Below are positions 46,608 to 58,285 of a stretch of DNA of 64,000 nt, in pieces. The position numbers and the translations under genes were made by a program. Source of the DNA: Drosophila miranda. Lineage: Eukaryota; Arthropoda; Insecta; Diptera; Drosophilidae. How positions within the stretch are numbered: position 1 is the stretch's first letter; the number at the start of each line of letters is the position of its first letter. The DNA is taken from NCBI RefSeq assembly GCF_003369915.1, contig NC_046673.1:10772001-10836000 (forward strand), in the 5' to 3' direction. The notes under the pieces are model-generated. The model was not told the DNA's origin. It was given only the letters and a program-made list of their open reading frames with translations, and searched no databases.

Positions 46608-49600
46608 TTAGGCACGCAAGGCCACAAACTGTTGGAACACCTCCAATATGTGTGTATCCAGGTCGGATGTGAAGAGTAGTGTCTCCAAAGTGCTGCTATA
46701 TTTCTGAACTTGTTCGTGATGCTAAAAGAAGGCAAGCCATTAGTGTGGATTCCATTAAGGATATGAAGGATGGACTAACCATTAGAAAGACCTGCTGCAA
46801 ACGTCCAATGGTCCAACGATACCAGTCCGTATCCGGGTCACGTCCATCGGTATCGGAGCGCAGCATGTGCTCGGAGAGTATCATGATGAACCGCTGGAAA
46901 ACGATGAGGAACAAACGCTTTTGGTTCACATTCGCTGCCTCCAGTTTCTCCTCCATGCGCTCCACCGCCTGCCAGAGAGAAAACGACAGGGAGAGAGATT
47001 ATCAATCAGTGAATGGAAATATGGGTATGGTGTCGTGTAGAACTTACCTCCTCGGAGGGTTTGTCAGCATGCGTGATGGGCTTCTTGCGCTTTGTCGGTG
47101 CGTCCTCATCGGATTCGCTGGACGAGGAGTCCGCCTTGGACAGCTTATCCTTGGCCACGCTTAGCTCAGTGTCTGGTCAAGAGATTACATTGGTTTAAAG
47201 AAACGATCTGTAAGGGGGAGATGCGCCTGCTCTGACAACTCACTCAGCTTGATCACGTGCTTGTTCATCTTCTTGATGGTGAGATGGAGGATCTCCCAGA
47301 GATACATTTTGGTGAATTCGCTGGTCATCTCCTTGGAGAATATCCATGTGGCCACGGCCGAGCAGTCGACAATCTGCAGCTTGAGCAACTTATCCACCAG
47401 CACGACCATCATCTGCTGGTGCGACGACCACAGCTCGTAGATGTTGTGCAGCACACAGATCTGTGCCTCCTCCGTCTCCGCCAAGGCGCGGAACACCGAA
47501 TGGAACTTCGAGATGGCCGCAAAGCTGTGCGAAAACGACTTGGATCCCAGGTTAAGCAGCGTCTGTACAAAAACATCAATCTTCAACGCATTAAAGGTAC
47601 CATCGGACATCTCCTCGCCGCTATAACCGCTATTCGGTATTTCCTTCAGAATGTTGACCACCTCCTCGGGCGAGCACTTTTGCCGGATGGCCACCACCAG
47701 TTGATGGGCCACCGCAGTGCCAGGTAGACTTGCTGCACAAAAAACAGAGAGAAAAAAGAAACGAAAGTCAGGAAATGATTCGAGATAATGTATGGTGTCT
47801 GTAAAGGCATTTCGAGGGGCCTGGATGGGAATGGGAATGGATTTGGCTGCTCTTTCGGCATCCCCCCCCCATTCGGTTGAGGTGACACTTTCGTTGCAAT
47901 TCGCATTTCATTGCTCGCTTTTGCTCACATACATGCACATATGTACATATGTGTAATTCATGGCGTGGAACCAAGCGGCACCACCACACCACACACAACA
48001 CCCACTGGGATTTGCCACTGCCTCTGTTTGGTGCGTTACTAATGATGGTTGTGCTCTGGCTTCCAGCTCTGCCAGCTGCCTCTCTTGCACCCGCTTGCTC
48101 TGTCATTACATGCAGTTTATTGGCACTTACTTCAATTATGTCAAAGTGGCAGAGTGGCAGAGTGCCAGAGTGACGGTGTGGCGGTGAGGCGATGGCAGAG
48201 TGCCTGCCGGAATGGCAGTGGTGGAGCCACTGCAGAAAAGAAGCGAAGCACGGAGCTAATTATGCGGCCATTTGGCAAGTCAATGCATTGGCAAATGCGG
48301 AATTCATTTCGACTTGGCCGATTATCAGGGCAGCAATTGTACGTATTATATTATATACATATATGCTCATTTATTAGCTAATAGGAAGCTCCAAGACTCT
48401 TCTATCTCTTAGTTTCCAGTGGTCTTCCATCTTAAATTTAAAGAACGTGCCCAACACGTGCCCCTTTTATGTGCAGTTCTAAAAGAGTGCCATTCCCCTT
48501 TTTATCATCTCTTCAATAATCTTTGGTCTTCAGTTCTTTTAAAAGAGTTTCAATGGTCTTTAATCTTAAGATTCAAAGAATGTTCCAATCCTCTTGAATT
48601 TCCCGTTCAAAAGAATACCCCAATGCTCTTCAATGGTCTTCCATCTCCCAGATAGAGATTCTAAGTTTTGCCAAAATAATACCAATGCCAATTTCGATCT
48701 CAAGTTTCCCAAAAAGAGTCTCCCATTGCTCTTCACATAGACAATGTCAATGCTGTCGTAGAGACTTGGTTTGCATGTCAAGATCATGTGAGACGTTCGC
48801 ACACAGTCATCACACAGTCGGGGCGAGTGGGATTTTTTGTATAATAATGAAAGCACTCTCTAACTCCACGACAATCTTTGAGTGCCAGAATTAAATGGGA
48901 ATCTTTTCACGGGAATCTGGTTTCCAGCTCAAATTGAGCATGTCCAAAAGGGCGGGCATGTCCAAACTCCGACTGTGGTTCAATGTTAACCGAAACATAG
49001 CCCGTTCCATTGGGTGGGGTCGTATCTCCCCCAGGTCATCATCTCTCCATGAGAGATCTCAGATCATCGGCAGGAAAGACGGAGAACCTTAGCAAGGTGA
49101 AATCGCGATACGGAACCGCATATGCAGAAGCAGAAGCAGAAGAGAACCCCTGCTTTCAGGGGGAGGCGAGTGGCTCACCGAAGCGAACCGAACAAACGTA
49201 TATCTAAATGGAAATCTAAGGCAAAAGTTGTTTTTTTTTTGTCTTAAACGTAGGCTATAGCCAAAATGAAATCAAAAACCTAAGAAGCACAACACAAAAG
49301 TAGATCAAAATCAATGCCCGAAGTTTGTTATACTCTACATTTGAAAATAAGGGAAAGGGAAAGAGCAGCTCTCAAAACTATTCCGTATGGATTCCAATGC
49401 CTCTACCTCTAGAACTTTATGCTGTATAAGGAATGAGTCTTTCCACGGTAGAAGACAACTGATAAAGTTCTCTAATTTTTGAGAAGATAAATATAGAATA
49501 AGATTAAAGTTCTCTGCAATTTGGAGAAGAGAATCGTCTACTAGATCTTCTTTCCAAGTCTAAGCTAAACGTACATAGATGCAAGGATAATAGTTCTCTC

Positions 49601-52600
49601 TATTCGAAGGAGACCCGTTTATATTCCCCACCTAAATTGATATACAATTTTAAATTGAAGTTAAATCAATAAATAATTGTCCAATATCTATATCTATATG
49701 TCCCTCTTCGCAGCAGCCTGCCAGGGTATTCCTTCCAGTCGGGCAGGAGATACAACCAAACCTGTAGCGTTAGAGGGTGCGCTGTTGGTGCACCGCCCTC
49801 GAACCGAGAGTGTTGCATAAATCCGCTCTTCTCTATGCAAAAAAAAAAAAACGAAAAAAAAAAACTAAGCACAGTCGGCCGCGTATTGCGCAAATAAGCA
49901 AAACGTACGCCCGCTGGCGGCGACGCATCGCTTGGCTGCCCCAATGAAAGCAGGCAGCTCCAAATGGCGGATACCACAAGGCAGACACCAGAAGTAGCAG
50001 TGGTAGCAGCAGCAGCAGTGGCAGCAACAGCGGCAGCATCGTCTCCCGCTTGATTATTAGCGAGCGCAAATCGGGGACGCGTTTCAGTCGGTCTTTCAAG
50101 CGCGCGCTGCTCAAACGCAACGACAACGAATCCGTCTCCAAAAATATATTTGAATATTTTTGTTTTGTTTTTTTTCTTTCTATTATTTGTGTACTTCTCG
50201 GTTGATGTGTGATTGCCGGAGTCGGAGACAATGAGGAGGAATCTTGGCTGCCTTCTGGGCTTGGTTCTCATGGCATTTGTAAGTTGAAGGAGAACCTGAC
50301 CTCCAGAGGCAACCCCTCCATCAATGCATCTCCCATCCATTTGCAGTTGCATTCGGGGCATGCCATAGTAGGTGTCGGGGCAGGACGGGACCTGGTGCTG
50401 ACGCCCAAGCAGGGCTTGCAGCTGACGGGCAAGCGTCTATTCTACGAGGAGAAGGATGCGTGCGAGGATTTGCGTCCCTGGGAGCGCACCCTGAAGCATG
50501 TCACCTATGTGACACTCTTCACGGACGCCGCCATGGGTGCAGCAGCCGGAAATCTTAGGTAGGTCCTCCACACAGCAGACTTCTCCTCTGTTTGATGATG
50601 TTTCTCCTGTTCCTGTCCATCGCAGCCAGCTGCACGGGTACCATGACTTCCTGCAGACGTCCTTTATTCCCGCCGATCCACTGGCACAGTCGTCAACGGG
50701 TGGTGCGGCGCCGGCTCCGTCCCGTTTTGGGGATATCATCACCCTGGCCACGGGATGGCTGGAGCAGCTGCCCAGCAACGGTAGCTATCGCTTTGTCGAG
50801 GGCACAACCACCAGCGGTGCTGCTGCAGGCACTGGCCAGCGGCGTGCCCTGTGGCAGGTGCAGCGCATCCGCCATCGGGATGGCGACAAGGGACGCCACT
50901 ACCACTACGAGATACGGTTCAGCGTTACGCCGCTGACGCCCCCTCGGACAGCAGCGCCAGCATACCAGATGAGCTACATCCAGAAGGAGTCCGACTATCC
51001 GGGGAGCTTTGCACGGCTCCCTCACGCTCATGACGCTCTCGGCGGGGGATTTGCTGCCCAGCGGAGACAGGATCGCGAGCGGGAGAGAGAGCGTGAGCGA
51101 GAGCGGGAGCGGGAGCAGACGCAGTCGCAGGCCACCTTTATCCATGGTATCTTCCAGCCAGCGCCACCGCCACTGCCGCCGAAGCTCAACATTGGTGAGT
51201 ATCTCAAGGGAGTAGCAGCACATCCTCCGCCTCCTCCTCCTCCTCCTCATCCTCATCCGATGGCCCTCCCAGGGGGAGGACTCTACAATCTGGGGCTGCG
51301 TTCGAATTTCATTGCTCCAACCACATTCCGTCCGAATTACCCGGTGGTGAGGCTGGGTCCGTCAGCGGACCACCTTGGACTGGACACCCCACCAGTGCGA
51401 TATTCAGAGGTGCAACCAGAGAGGGGGGCACCACCAAGTGGTGCTCCTGCTACTGCTGTTACTACTGCAGCTGCTGTTGGTGGGGTCACACATCATTTCC
51501 ATCATCATTTCTATGTGGCGTCGGGCGGAGGTTCAGGCGGAGGTTTAGGCGGTGATCCAGAGATAAACTATCGCCCGCCTGCCGCCACACAGAGTCCGCC
51601 TCGAGCAGAGTCAGGATTCTTTGCATACCAGCGGCAGCAGCAGCAACAGCAGCAGCAGCGGCAGCGGCAGCCTGTGCTCTTTCCCAGCTCCAGTTCCGGC
51701 TCCCACGAGTCCTACGAATCGAACGAGGATCCCGAACAGGAGTTGCTCGTCCGAAGTCCTCAGATCTTTGGCCAGGCCTCAAAATACCAAACGGCAAAGG
51801 TGCCGCCGCTGATCATCTATGCTGGCATTTCGGAGGGCAATGAAGACGAAGACAAGTCGTTTGTGCAAAGCGAACCGCTGGAGGAGACAGTGTATCGCTA
51901 CTCCGAGCCAGATCCATTGTATGTCCATCAGAATCCCATTGATGTGCTGCATCTGGACGAGCAACATCTGGAAATAGAGCGAGACAGGGACAGGGACAGG
52001 AGCAGGCACAAGGAGCCAGAGCAGGAGCAACAGGAGCAACAAGGGCAACAGGAGGAGAAACAAGGAGAGCAGGAGGAAGAGCAAAATCGAGCCAGCAGCT
52101 TCGAACAGCCAGAAGTGGCCACTAGCTCCCCCACAACAGAAGAGCCCCCAGCTACGACGACGACGACAACTACGACCAGTAGTAGTCCTCCTCCTCCTCC
52201 ACCAACAACAACAATAACGACAACAGTAGCGACATTCTCCACGCCCGCTCCCACTGTGAGCAGCTCCAGCAGCTTTGTCTCCACCTCCACACACTTTAGT
52301 CCTTTGAGGAATTTAAGTCGCTATCGGACAACGCCGCGCATAACTGCTGGACGATCTACGACAACTACAACCTCCACCACAGCAGAGCCAGCGTTGAGCA
52401 AGTGGGCCAGACGCCGCAAGGAGCAGCAGGATAGCAAGGCCAAGAGCAGCTATCGCCATGAAGCCTATGTCTCTACCAGCACGAGCACTAGTACCACTTC
52501 AACCACAACCACAACAGCGGCACCAGCAACAGCCTTATCCTCAAAGACTGCTGAAGCTTTAGCTTTAGCTCTAGATCCAGCTGCAAATCCAGTGAAGACT

Positions 52601-54459
52601 ACACCGTTACCGCCGCCGCCGCCGCCGCCGCTGCCACAACGCAGCGATGTGATTGAAGTTCTCACCCAGAAATCAGTAAGCAGATCGGTTAGCATCAAGG
52701 TGGGGGATAATGGCGAGGAGATACCCTTTATCGTGGACGACGATGAGAATGAAGTGTCTTTTAGTTAAGTTTATCCCAAAATAAAGATACATTTGTACAT
52801 TTAAAGGGATGGTTGGACGGAGAGACTCACCTGCCTCCTCGCTGGCGTACTTGAAATTGGGAACAGGCACTTGAGGTATGAGCTTTCCATATGTGGTGGG
52901 CATCATTTCGGTGATGCGCTGATGGTACGACAGCCTACAGGGAGGGGAAACATTAGATATGTGGCCATAAAAGGAAATGGGGATTTCGTCTGCTTACCGC
53001 AGGCACTTCTGGAGCACCTCCTGTATGAACTTGGGCCTCGGATGCTCGCCATCGAGCAGCAGGCAACTGTCCCATTCATCCCACGACCATGTGAACTTAA
53101 AGTTGCTCAAATGGTACGAGAACCAGTTGACAAATCGATCGAAACACGAGGTGTTCATCGAATCGATGCGCATGAATAGGATCTCGGTGGCCTGGGCCAG
53201 CACCTGGGGCAGAGTGGCCGGCTGCAGTTTACACAATTCGATCAGTATGGAGCCATAGCAGATGTCCAGATAGCGGGGTGTTGGCATGTGGAACAGCTCC
53301 GCAAAGATCACCTCCACAATGCAGTACTCGAGCGGGATCTTGTGCTTGAAAGGGAAGCTGAGCAGCTGGGCGGCACAGTCCTTGCGCTCGTGATGGTACG
53401 TCTCGATGATGTGATGAAGATGCTCTTCGATCAGGAAGCGTTCGATTGAATGGGCGCCGGGGAGATTCGGCCCGTCCGGGCAGTCGGTGTAGTCGAACAT
53501 GCGATAGACGACCCAGGGCATCGGATAGACGAAGGCATCGTTGTGGGGCGGCGGTATGATCTGCGGCAGATTGTGCTGCAGCGCCTCGCACAATATCGTG
53601 TCGAAGGTAAGGTACGGCCGCGGTATGTGCTTCTCGGCCCAGTTGTCCTGCCGCAGTTTGCGTATCTGGGCCCACAGGCAGTCGAGGTACTCCTCCTGCG
53701 GATGCGGGGCGTCCGACGACCAGACCCGCAAGGCGTTGTGGTGCTTCTTTGAGCGCTTGTTCAGATACACCTCGATGCGCAGCAGCAGCGACTCGAGTGC
53801 CGACTCCTTTTTCTCGTAGAGGTCCCGCCCCACCCAGGGCAGGGTGGAGAGGACGGCGAAAACGAACCAGTCGCGACGCACCTGCGGCACTGTGTCCTCG
53901 TTGGACACATCGATCATGGTGTCGAGCAGCTGCAGCAGACTGGTGGCCGATATCACATGACAATTGACCAGATCCGCGAGGAATCGCAGCGAATATCTGG
54001 CCGCATCCCAGCGACACATCTTGAGCGACTCCTTGAACGTCTTGACCATGTGGTCGACGAACTCGCCGCCGAACTTGTAGTTCTTGGCATTCAGCAGACC
54101 CACCAGCGTCGTGTAGACGGTACACTTTTCGGGCATACGGACGGCACAGTCGGAGAGGATGCGCAAGATCTTTAAACGGAATGTGCCCAAATCGGCCTCT
54201 AACACGGAGACCAGACCCTCGAGATTCGACTCCACCGAGGATGTACTGCGCTCGCCCACGCGCAATATCAGCGACTCGAGGCGGTCCTCGATCTCCTGGT
54301 TCTCGGACACCCGCCTACGTTTGTTTCGCCTATGGTCTGCAAGTGAATGAATGCCACACCCCATCCCCAGTTCAGTTGGAGGAGTGAAACGCGAGTGGAA
54401 TCTGCACTGTACTCACCATAGCCCTCGTCCTCCGTATCGTGTGCACGACGACGACTCAT
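46608..54459 (-). CDS. Cbp80: Nuclear cap-binding protein subunit 1 (CBP80)
   Basis: Seven minus-strand coding exons: 54,459-54,417, 54,336-52,998, 52,934-52,831, 47,732-47,244, 47,172-47,048, 46,977-46,780 and 46,721-46,608. All are GT-AG with phases that close perfectly, giving 803 residues, close to the roughly 800 of the fly protein. It begins [14 protein letters not shown] with a basic N-terminal stretch, followed by the helical MIF4G-type domains. An acidic/serine insertion (SSSSESDDEAPTKRKK) lies in exon 5 and may act as a linker. CBP80 pairs with CBP20 to bind the m7G cap co-transcriptionally, promoting splicing, export and small-RNA processing. The 5.1-kb third intron contains another gene on the opposite strand. 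The start lies just downstream of a Motif 1/DRE promoter. Confidence 0.97.
47733..50230. other. Cbp80 intron 3, part left of the nested gene
   Basis: No coding exon seen. It contains a zone of diverged short repeats at about 48,410-48,740 built on GGTCTTCAATCTT and AAAGAGT motifs. A GCAGCA-rich, possibly promoter-proximal stretch lies at 49,985-50,035. Confidence 0.55.
50084..50089 (+). promoter_or_regulatory. Candidate initiator of the nested gene
   Basis: TCAGTC, a match to the Drosophila Inr consensus (TCAKTY), lies about 145 bp upstream of the ATG at 50,231 in a GC-richer stretch. No TATA box is evident. This is a tentative start site. Confidence 0.3.
50231..52768 (+). CDS. Secreted low-complexity protein, nested in Cbp80 intron 3, function unknown
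   Basis: Exons 50,231-50,278, 50,347-50,558 and 50,626-52,768 join in phase to give 800 residues. A signal peptide (about 1-22, [16 protein letters not shown] then LHSGHA) predicts secretion. A folded-looking N-terminal region of about 200 residues follows ([20 protein letters not shown] and a [20 protein letters not shown] segment). The rest is disordered: an Arg/Glu repeat (about 235-253), polyproline (about 286-297), His-rich and polyGln stretches, a Glu/Gln run (about 537-575), and Thr/Ser/Pro-rich blocks suggestive of O-glycosylation. The end is acidic. I do not recognise the family; an extracellular-matrix or cuticle-like role is speculation. AATAAA is at 52,780-52,785, just 46 bp from a Cbp80 exon on the other strand. 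Confidence 0.85.
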
Positions 54460-54701
54460 ATTGCCACAACGCTAAACACTAAAGCTGTCTCTTCTTGTAT
54501 CTCTTTGCCACCGGCACACGCGACAACACTTTCGAGTACGGGTTCGGCTGCTCCTGCTGCTGCGCTGTTGATTGTTTTTTGTTACTTACTGCGTGCACCT
54601 TGGGGGTGCGAGTCGTCTGGTATGGTTTGTTATTTATTAAAAATATTAACTAACGCACTAATTTTCCAATTGTTGAATGGCAATTTTTCTTGCGGCGTTT
54701 C

Positions 54702-54712
54702 CAGTGTGACCG
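54702..54712 (-). promoter_or_regulatory. Cbp80: Motif 1 (M1BP site) of the Cbp80 promoter
   Basis: The minus strand reads CGGTCACACTG, a perfect match to the Ohler Motif 1 consensus YGGTCACACTR. That motif marks start regions of housekeeping genes. It lies about 245 bp upstream of the Cbp80 ATG. Confidence 0.75.
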
Positions 54713-54718
54713 CGGATT

Positions 54719-54828
54719 TATCGATAAAATATACCGTCCGACCCTCAGAAATATACCGAAACATACCACATCATTTTCAAAATATACCGTCGGCTAATTT
54801 TGGACCCCAAAAAATATCAAAAATACCG
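54719..54828. promoter_or_regulatory. Shared Cbp80/Torsin promoter: DRE plus four Motif 6 copies
   Basis: A perfect DRE is at 54,719-54,726. AAATATACCG, the reverse complement of Ohler Motif 6 (KTYRGTATWTTT), occurs at 54,727-54,736, 54,749-54,758 and 54,780-54,789, with a variant at about 54,819-54,828. All four face the same way. The interval between the two start codons is 405 bp, so one element set serves both genes. Confidence 0.7.
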
Positions 54829-54864
54829 TAAACGGTCACCCGGCTCCAGAGGCTCCTTTTCAAC

Positions 54865-55943
54865 ATGAATCGTAAATATGTGGTTAATTTTTTGCAATTT
54901 TGCTTTGGCGTCTTGATATTTTTGGTACGCTGCTCCCACAGCATTGAGCCCATGACAATTGGTGCCGCCATAGGGGCTGCCTCCGTCGGCATCTCATATT
55001 TCAAGGGCCAGACCTATTGTAGGTTGTATGAGTGCTGCGACGACCGAAGCATTCCGGCCAATGTACAAGGTAAATTTGACTGAAATATATTTCTTACTTG
55101 TTACCAAACTCTCTGCTTACTCTTGCAGCGCTGCATCAGTCGCTGCAAAAAAAACTGTACGGCCAGCATATTGCGGTCCAGCACATTATATCAGCACTGT
55201 CTGCACACTTCAACTCCCAGGTCAAGTCGCGAAAGCCACTGGTGTTTAGCTTTCATGGCGAGCCGGGCACCGGTAAGAGTTTTGTGGCCGATCAGATAGT
55301 CCAAGCTCTTTACTTGCAAGGATCGAATAGCGCATATGTGGTAAAGTACATGGGACGAGCGGACTTCGCGCAAGCAGAGCTTGTGGGCACCTACAGGGAA
55401 CGCATTTACCGAGAAGTACACAACCGTTTGAGCAGCTGTCCCCGCTCCCTGTTCATATTCGACGAAGTCGACAAAATGCCTAGTGGCGTGTTCGACACGC
55501 TCAAATCGCTTTTGGACTACAATGGCCTCGCCGATGGAACCGACATCACACAAGCCATATTCATATTTCTGTCAAACAACGGTGGCACCCAAATTGCCGA
55601 ACATTTGGGCAACAGCATGAAGGGGGGAAAACTGCGCGAAGACATACGTCTGAGCGACTATGAGTCGCTGCTACAGAGAGCTGCCTACAACATGGACGGA
55701 GGCCTGAAGAAAACCAGCCTGATTGAGGCATACGTCATCGATCATTACATACCATTCCTGCCGCTCGAGAAGGCGCACGTTTTAAAGTGCGTGGAGGCGG
55801 AGTTCCAGCGGTGGGAAAAGACGCCCGATAGGAATATCATCAACGATATCCTATCTTCAATGAGCTATGATCGCATTCATGCCCTGTTTGTCAGCTCCGG
55901 CTGTAAGACGCTCGAGAAGAAGGTGGCCATGGCCATTAACTAG
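54865..55943 (+). CDS. Torsin: Torsin, ER-lumen AAA+ ATPase
   Basis: Two exons, 54,865-55,069 and 55,129-55,943, give 339 residues, matching the fly Torsin (torp4a) length I recall. A hydrophobic N-terminus (about 8-26) is the ER signal, followed by a hydrophobic GAAIGAASVG stretch. Walker A is GEPGTGKS at 112-119, Walker B LFIFDE at 176-181, sensor-1 SNN at 217-219, and the torsin-type GCK cysteine motif is near the C-terminus. Torsins act in the ER and nuclear envelope with LAP1/LULL1-type cofactors. The gene is divergent from Cbp80 and convergent with mRpL30. AATAAA lies at 55,999-56,004. Confidence 0.96.
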
Positions 55944-56030
55944 CTGAAGCGCGAAGCGTACATTCACGTCCATTTGATATTTTTATTGTTGTTAAAGTAA
56001 TAAAGACGCCACAGACAGGCGTTTTCTCTT

Positions 56031-56638
56031 TCACCAAGGATTGAGCCACTTCAGTCGAGAATCCTTCCTTAGCAGGTCCGTGTCAAGGCGCTTCGGTTGT
56101 TGGTCAAATGCCTCGCGAGCCTCCGTGCGCACTTCCACTTGGCCAATGTCCTTGGTGACCAGGCACTCGCCATTATCCTTGAGTATCGTGTACTTGACAT
56201 CCTGTGCCGTGGGCTCCCCATATGGAAACGTGACCGGTGTCACCTTAATTAAATGCTTGATCTTCCACAGACGGGCATTGTTCTCGGGTATGTTCTTGAC
56301 TACCGTGTAGTCGCTTTGTTTGCCATCCAAGCCCAGGTCTTTGAGGATGCGCTTCTCCCAGAAAGGATTCCCCTTAATCGGCTTGATGCGCTGCACGCGA
56401 AACAGTTTAGCGGGCTCTATAGGCGGATCCTGATGGTCAGAAGTTCTGCGGCAAATCAAATATCAATCAGATGGGGCTCACTCAATGGTCTGCTGTTGGT
56501 AGCCGCTTACCTGGGGTAGTATATAATACCCTCGTATTTCTTGCCATCCTTGTAAAGATACTTCTTGTTGTGCTTTCCATAGCTGCGGGCCAGCGCTGTG
56601 CCAACCTGGAGAGGTGTCAGAAGTCGTCCCAGGTTCAT
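56031..56638 (-). CDS. mRpL30: Mitochondrial large ribosomal subunit protein uL30m
   Basis: Two minus-strand exons, 56,638-56,511 and 56,445-56,031, splice in phase to give 180 residues. The N-terminus is a typical mitochondrial targeting sequence rich in Leu, Arg and Ser with no acidic residues. The L30-like core starts at about residue 60 with FRVQRIKPIKGNPFWEKRIL. A longer metazoan mitochondrial C-terminal extension follows. Its poly(A) signal on the minus strand (TTTATT on plus, 55,982-55,987) lies inside the Torsin 3' end. The promoter has a DRE at 56,713-56,720. Confidence 0.9.
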
Positions 56639-56712
56639 TTTGTCTAATGGTTTTTAATTAAAAATACAGCGGGGGCAACCTCAGGTGTTATGACATAGGG
56701 ATGTTAAGTATA

Positions 56713-56720
56713 TATCGATA
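56713..56720. promoter_or_regulatory. mRpL30: DRE of the mRpL30 promoter
   Basis: Perfect TATCGATA inside an ATATATCGATATAT palindrome, 75 bp upstream of the mRpL30 ATG. Confidence 0.65.
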
Positions 56721-57112
56721 TATACATTTCGTGTGTTGAAAATATTGGTATGCAAATTTTTGTGGGATATATCACAACGGAAATACCTTCGCTGAATTTC
56801 GAGCAAATAGACCTTTTTCTGTGGTTTCACGTCAGCTTTATCCACGAATTTTAATTATTTCAAACAAAAAATAACCAATAGTTTTGTGCGATTAGCTGAA
56901 GTTATTGTACTTGTTTTTAAATTAATTGTATTAGCAATCAGAGCAATGGCTTAAAACACCATTTTACCTTTTTTAATTCTAGTAATAATCGAAGAGGACT
57001 ATGTATATTATGAAATTAAATGTGTTCGTCAAATATGCTGTTAACGCATTTTAAAATTAGGGCGCACTGTTGCACCATTACACACACTTTTTCACTGATA
57101 ATGACGAGCCAC

Positions 57113-57143
57113 TATCGATTGTGTCTCGATAGTGCCATCGATA
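57113..57143. promoter_or_regulatory. Clustered CGATA sites, possible BEAF-32 boundary
   Basis: Three CGAT/CGATA cores lie within 31 bp. The central TCGATAGTGCCATCGAT repeats the arrangement found beside the fzr DRE. It lies between the housekeeping cluster and HLH4C. Confidence 0.45.
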
Positions 57144-57398
57144 GTTCTCCGCCTCTAATCTGTATGTGCATACAGTTCACATTGTGCTGTTGGGCGCACA
57201 ATTTTCCGCGCACTTAAATTTGAAAGTTTCAATCCAAACAGCATCCCGGTGGTTACTTCTCCCATCAAGGGGCGGGTATCTTGCATAACCACCGCCATTT
57301 TGTTTTCCACGGCGACTCTACAATTGGCGTTTCCCTGCCCGGGGTGCATATTTGCTATTGGCTGCTGGTTGCCGAGGGATGTTCTGACTTTGTTTTGG

Positions 57399-57436
57399 TA
57401 TAAAGGATGCTGAACTGTCCGCACCATGCATCAGTT
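57399..57436 (+). promoter_or_regulatory. HLH4C: TATA box and initiator, probable HLH4C promoter
   Basis: TATAAAG at 57,399-57,405 and a consensus Inr TCAGTT at 57,431-57,436, with A+1 at 57,433. The spacing is a few bases longer than ideal. A GTAAGC donor at about 57,469 could end a short leader exon, spliced to 58,252. Confidence 0.5.
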
Positions 57437-58285
57437 CGACATTCAGGCTTTAAGCGAGCAGCCAAATTTGTAAGCTCTTCTCCGGAATCGACTTAAACCG
57501 TAGATATACCGCAGAATTGTGCGGATATTCTGCTCTTTTCAAATATTGTAAGTTAAAGTTTATTAAGTGCTTAACGATCTTATCGCGAACGAATCAAAAG
57601 TTATCCGTAAAATGTTTTTTTTTTAATAACCATATCCGATTGTGGTTATATCAGCTTAGAAAATCAATTCTGGGATCATCTAATCCAGCTCAAACCACAG
57701 CTTTAACTCCATAATGGGACTCTTTCGAACTGGATAAACCCTTAACTTGGCGCAAATTTGTGCGACTTTTCAGAAAAACCCATTAAATAAATATCTAATA
57801 TCAAATCATACGTTAACCGCAGAAGGGCTGCCCGTTACCCATTTTCAGCTCGGGGTTCGGGGTTCGTGGTTCAGGGGCGGTCCCGCGGGCAAATAAACGT
57901 GCCGATTGTTCTGCTATTTGTGTAGGTGTGAAAATATGTTGCGAATAAACAATAAACAATAAATACAATAAGTACAATAAAAATAAATGAGAATAATTCG
58001 AAAAGCAAACAGGACATGTACAGAAAGGGGTGTGCGCCCCAGGACAAGGACATGGGCGGGGCGGGGCAGGGCGGTGCGGTTCGGGTCACGGCCCCGGCAC
58101 ACGCACCCTTTGACACAAACGCACACAAATGAACCATAAATAATGCAAGTGGCAGCACCAGCCTCTCTGATTTGCGCAGTAGGGGGCGGGGGGAGACCGC
58201 TTCACCCACCGAATACTTATGACCTCCGTCTTTGTCATCTTATTCCTGCAGCAACTGGCAGCAGGAGCCACACACACACCAAAGA

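Larger units (their letters stand above)
56639..58285. other. Intergenic region and HLH4C leader
   Basis: Contains the mRpL30 promoter, AT-rich filler, a CGATA cluster (57,113-57,143), a TATA/Inr promoter (57,399-57,436) and a probable HLH4C leader intron ending at the CTGCAG acceptor at 58,251. No other coding exon seen. Confidence 0.6.

Noticed and set aside
53229-54125. 298-codon frame overlapping Cbp80 exon 2 in another frame
   Set aside because: A shadow of the GC-rich Cbp80 exon; the Cbp80 frame is conserved and complete.
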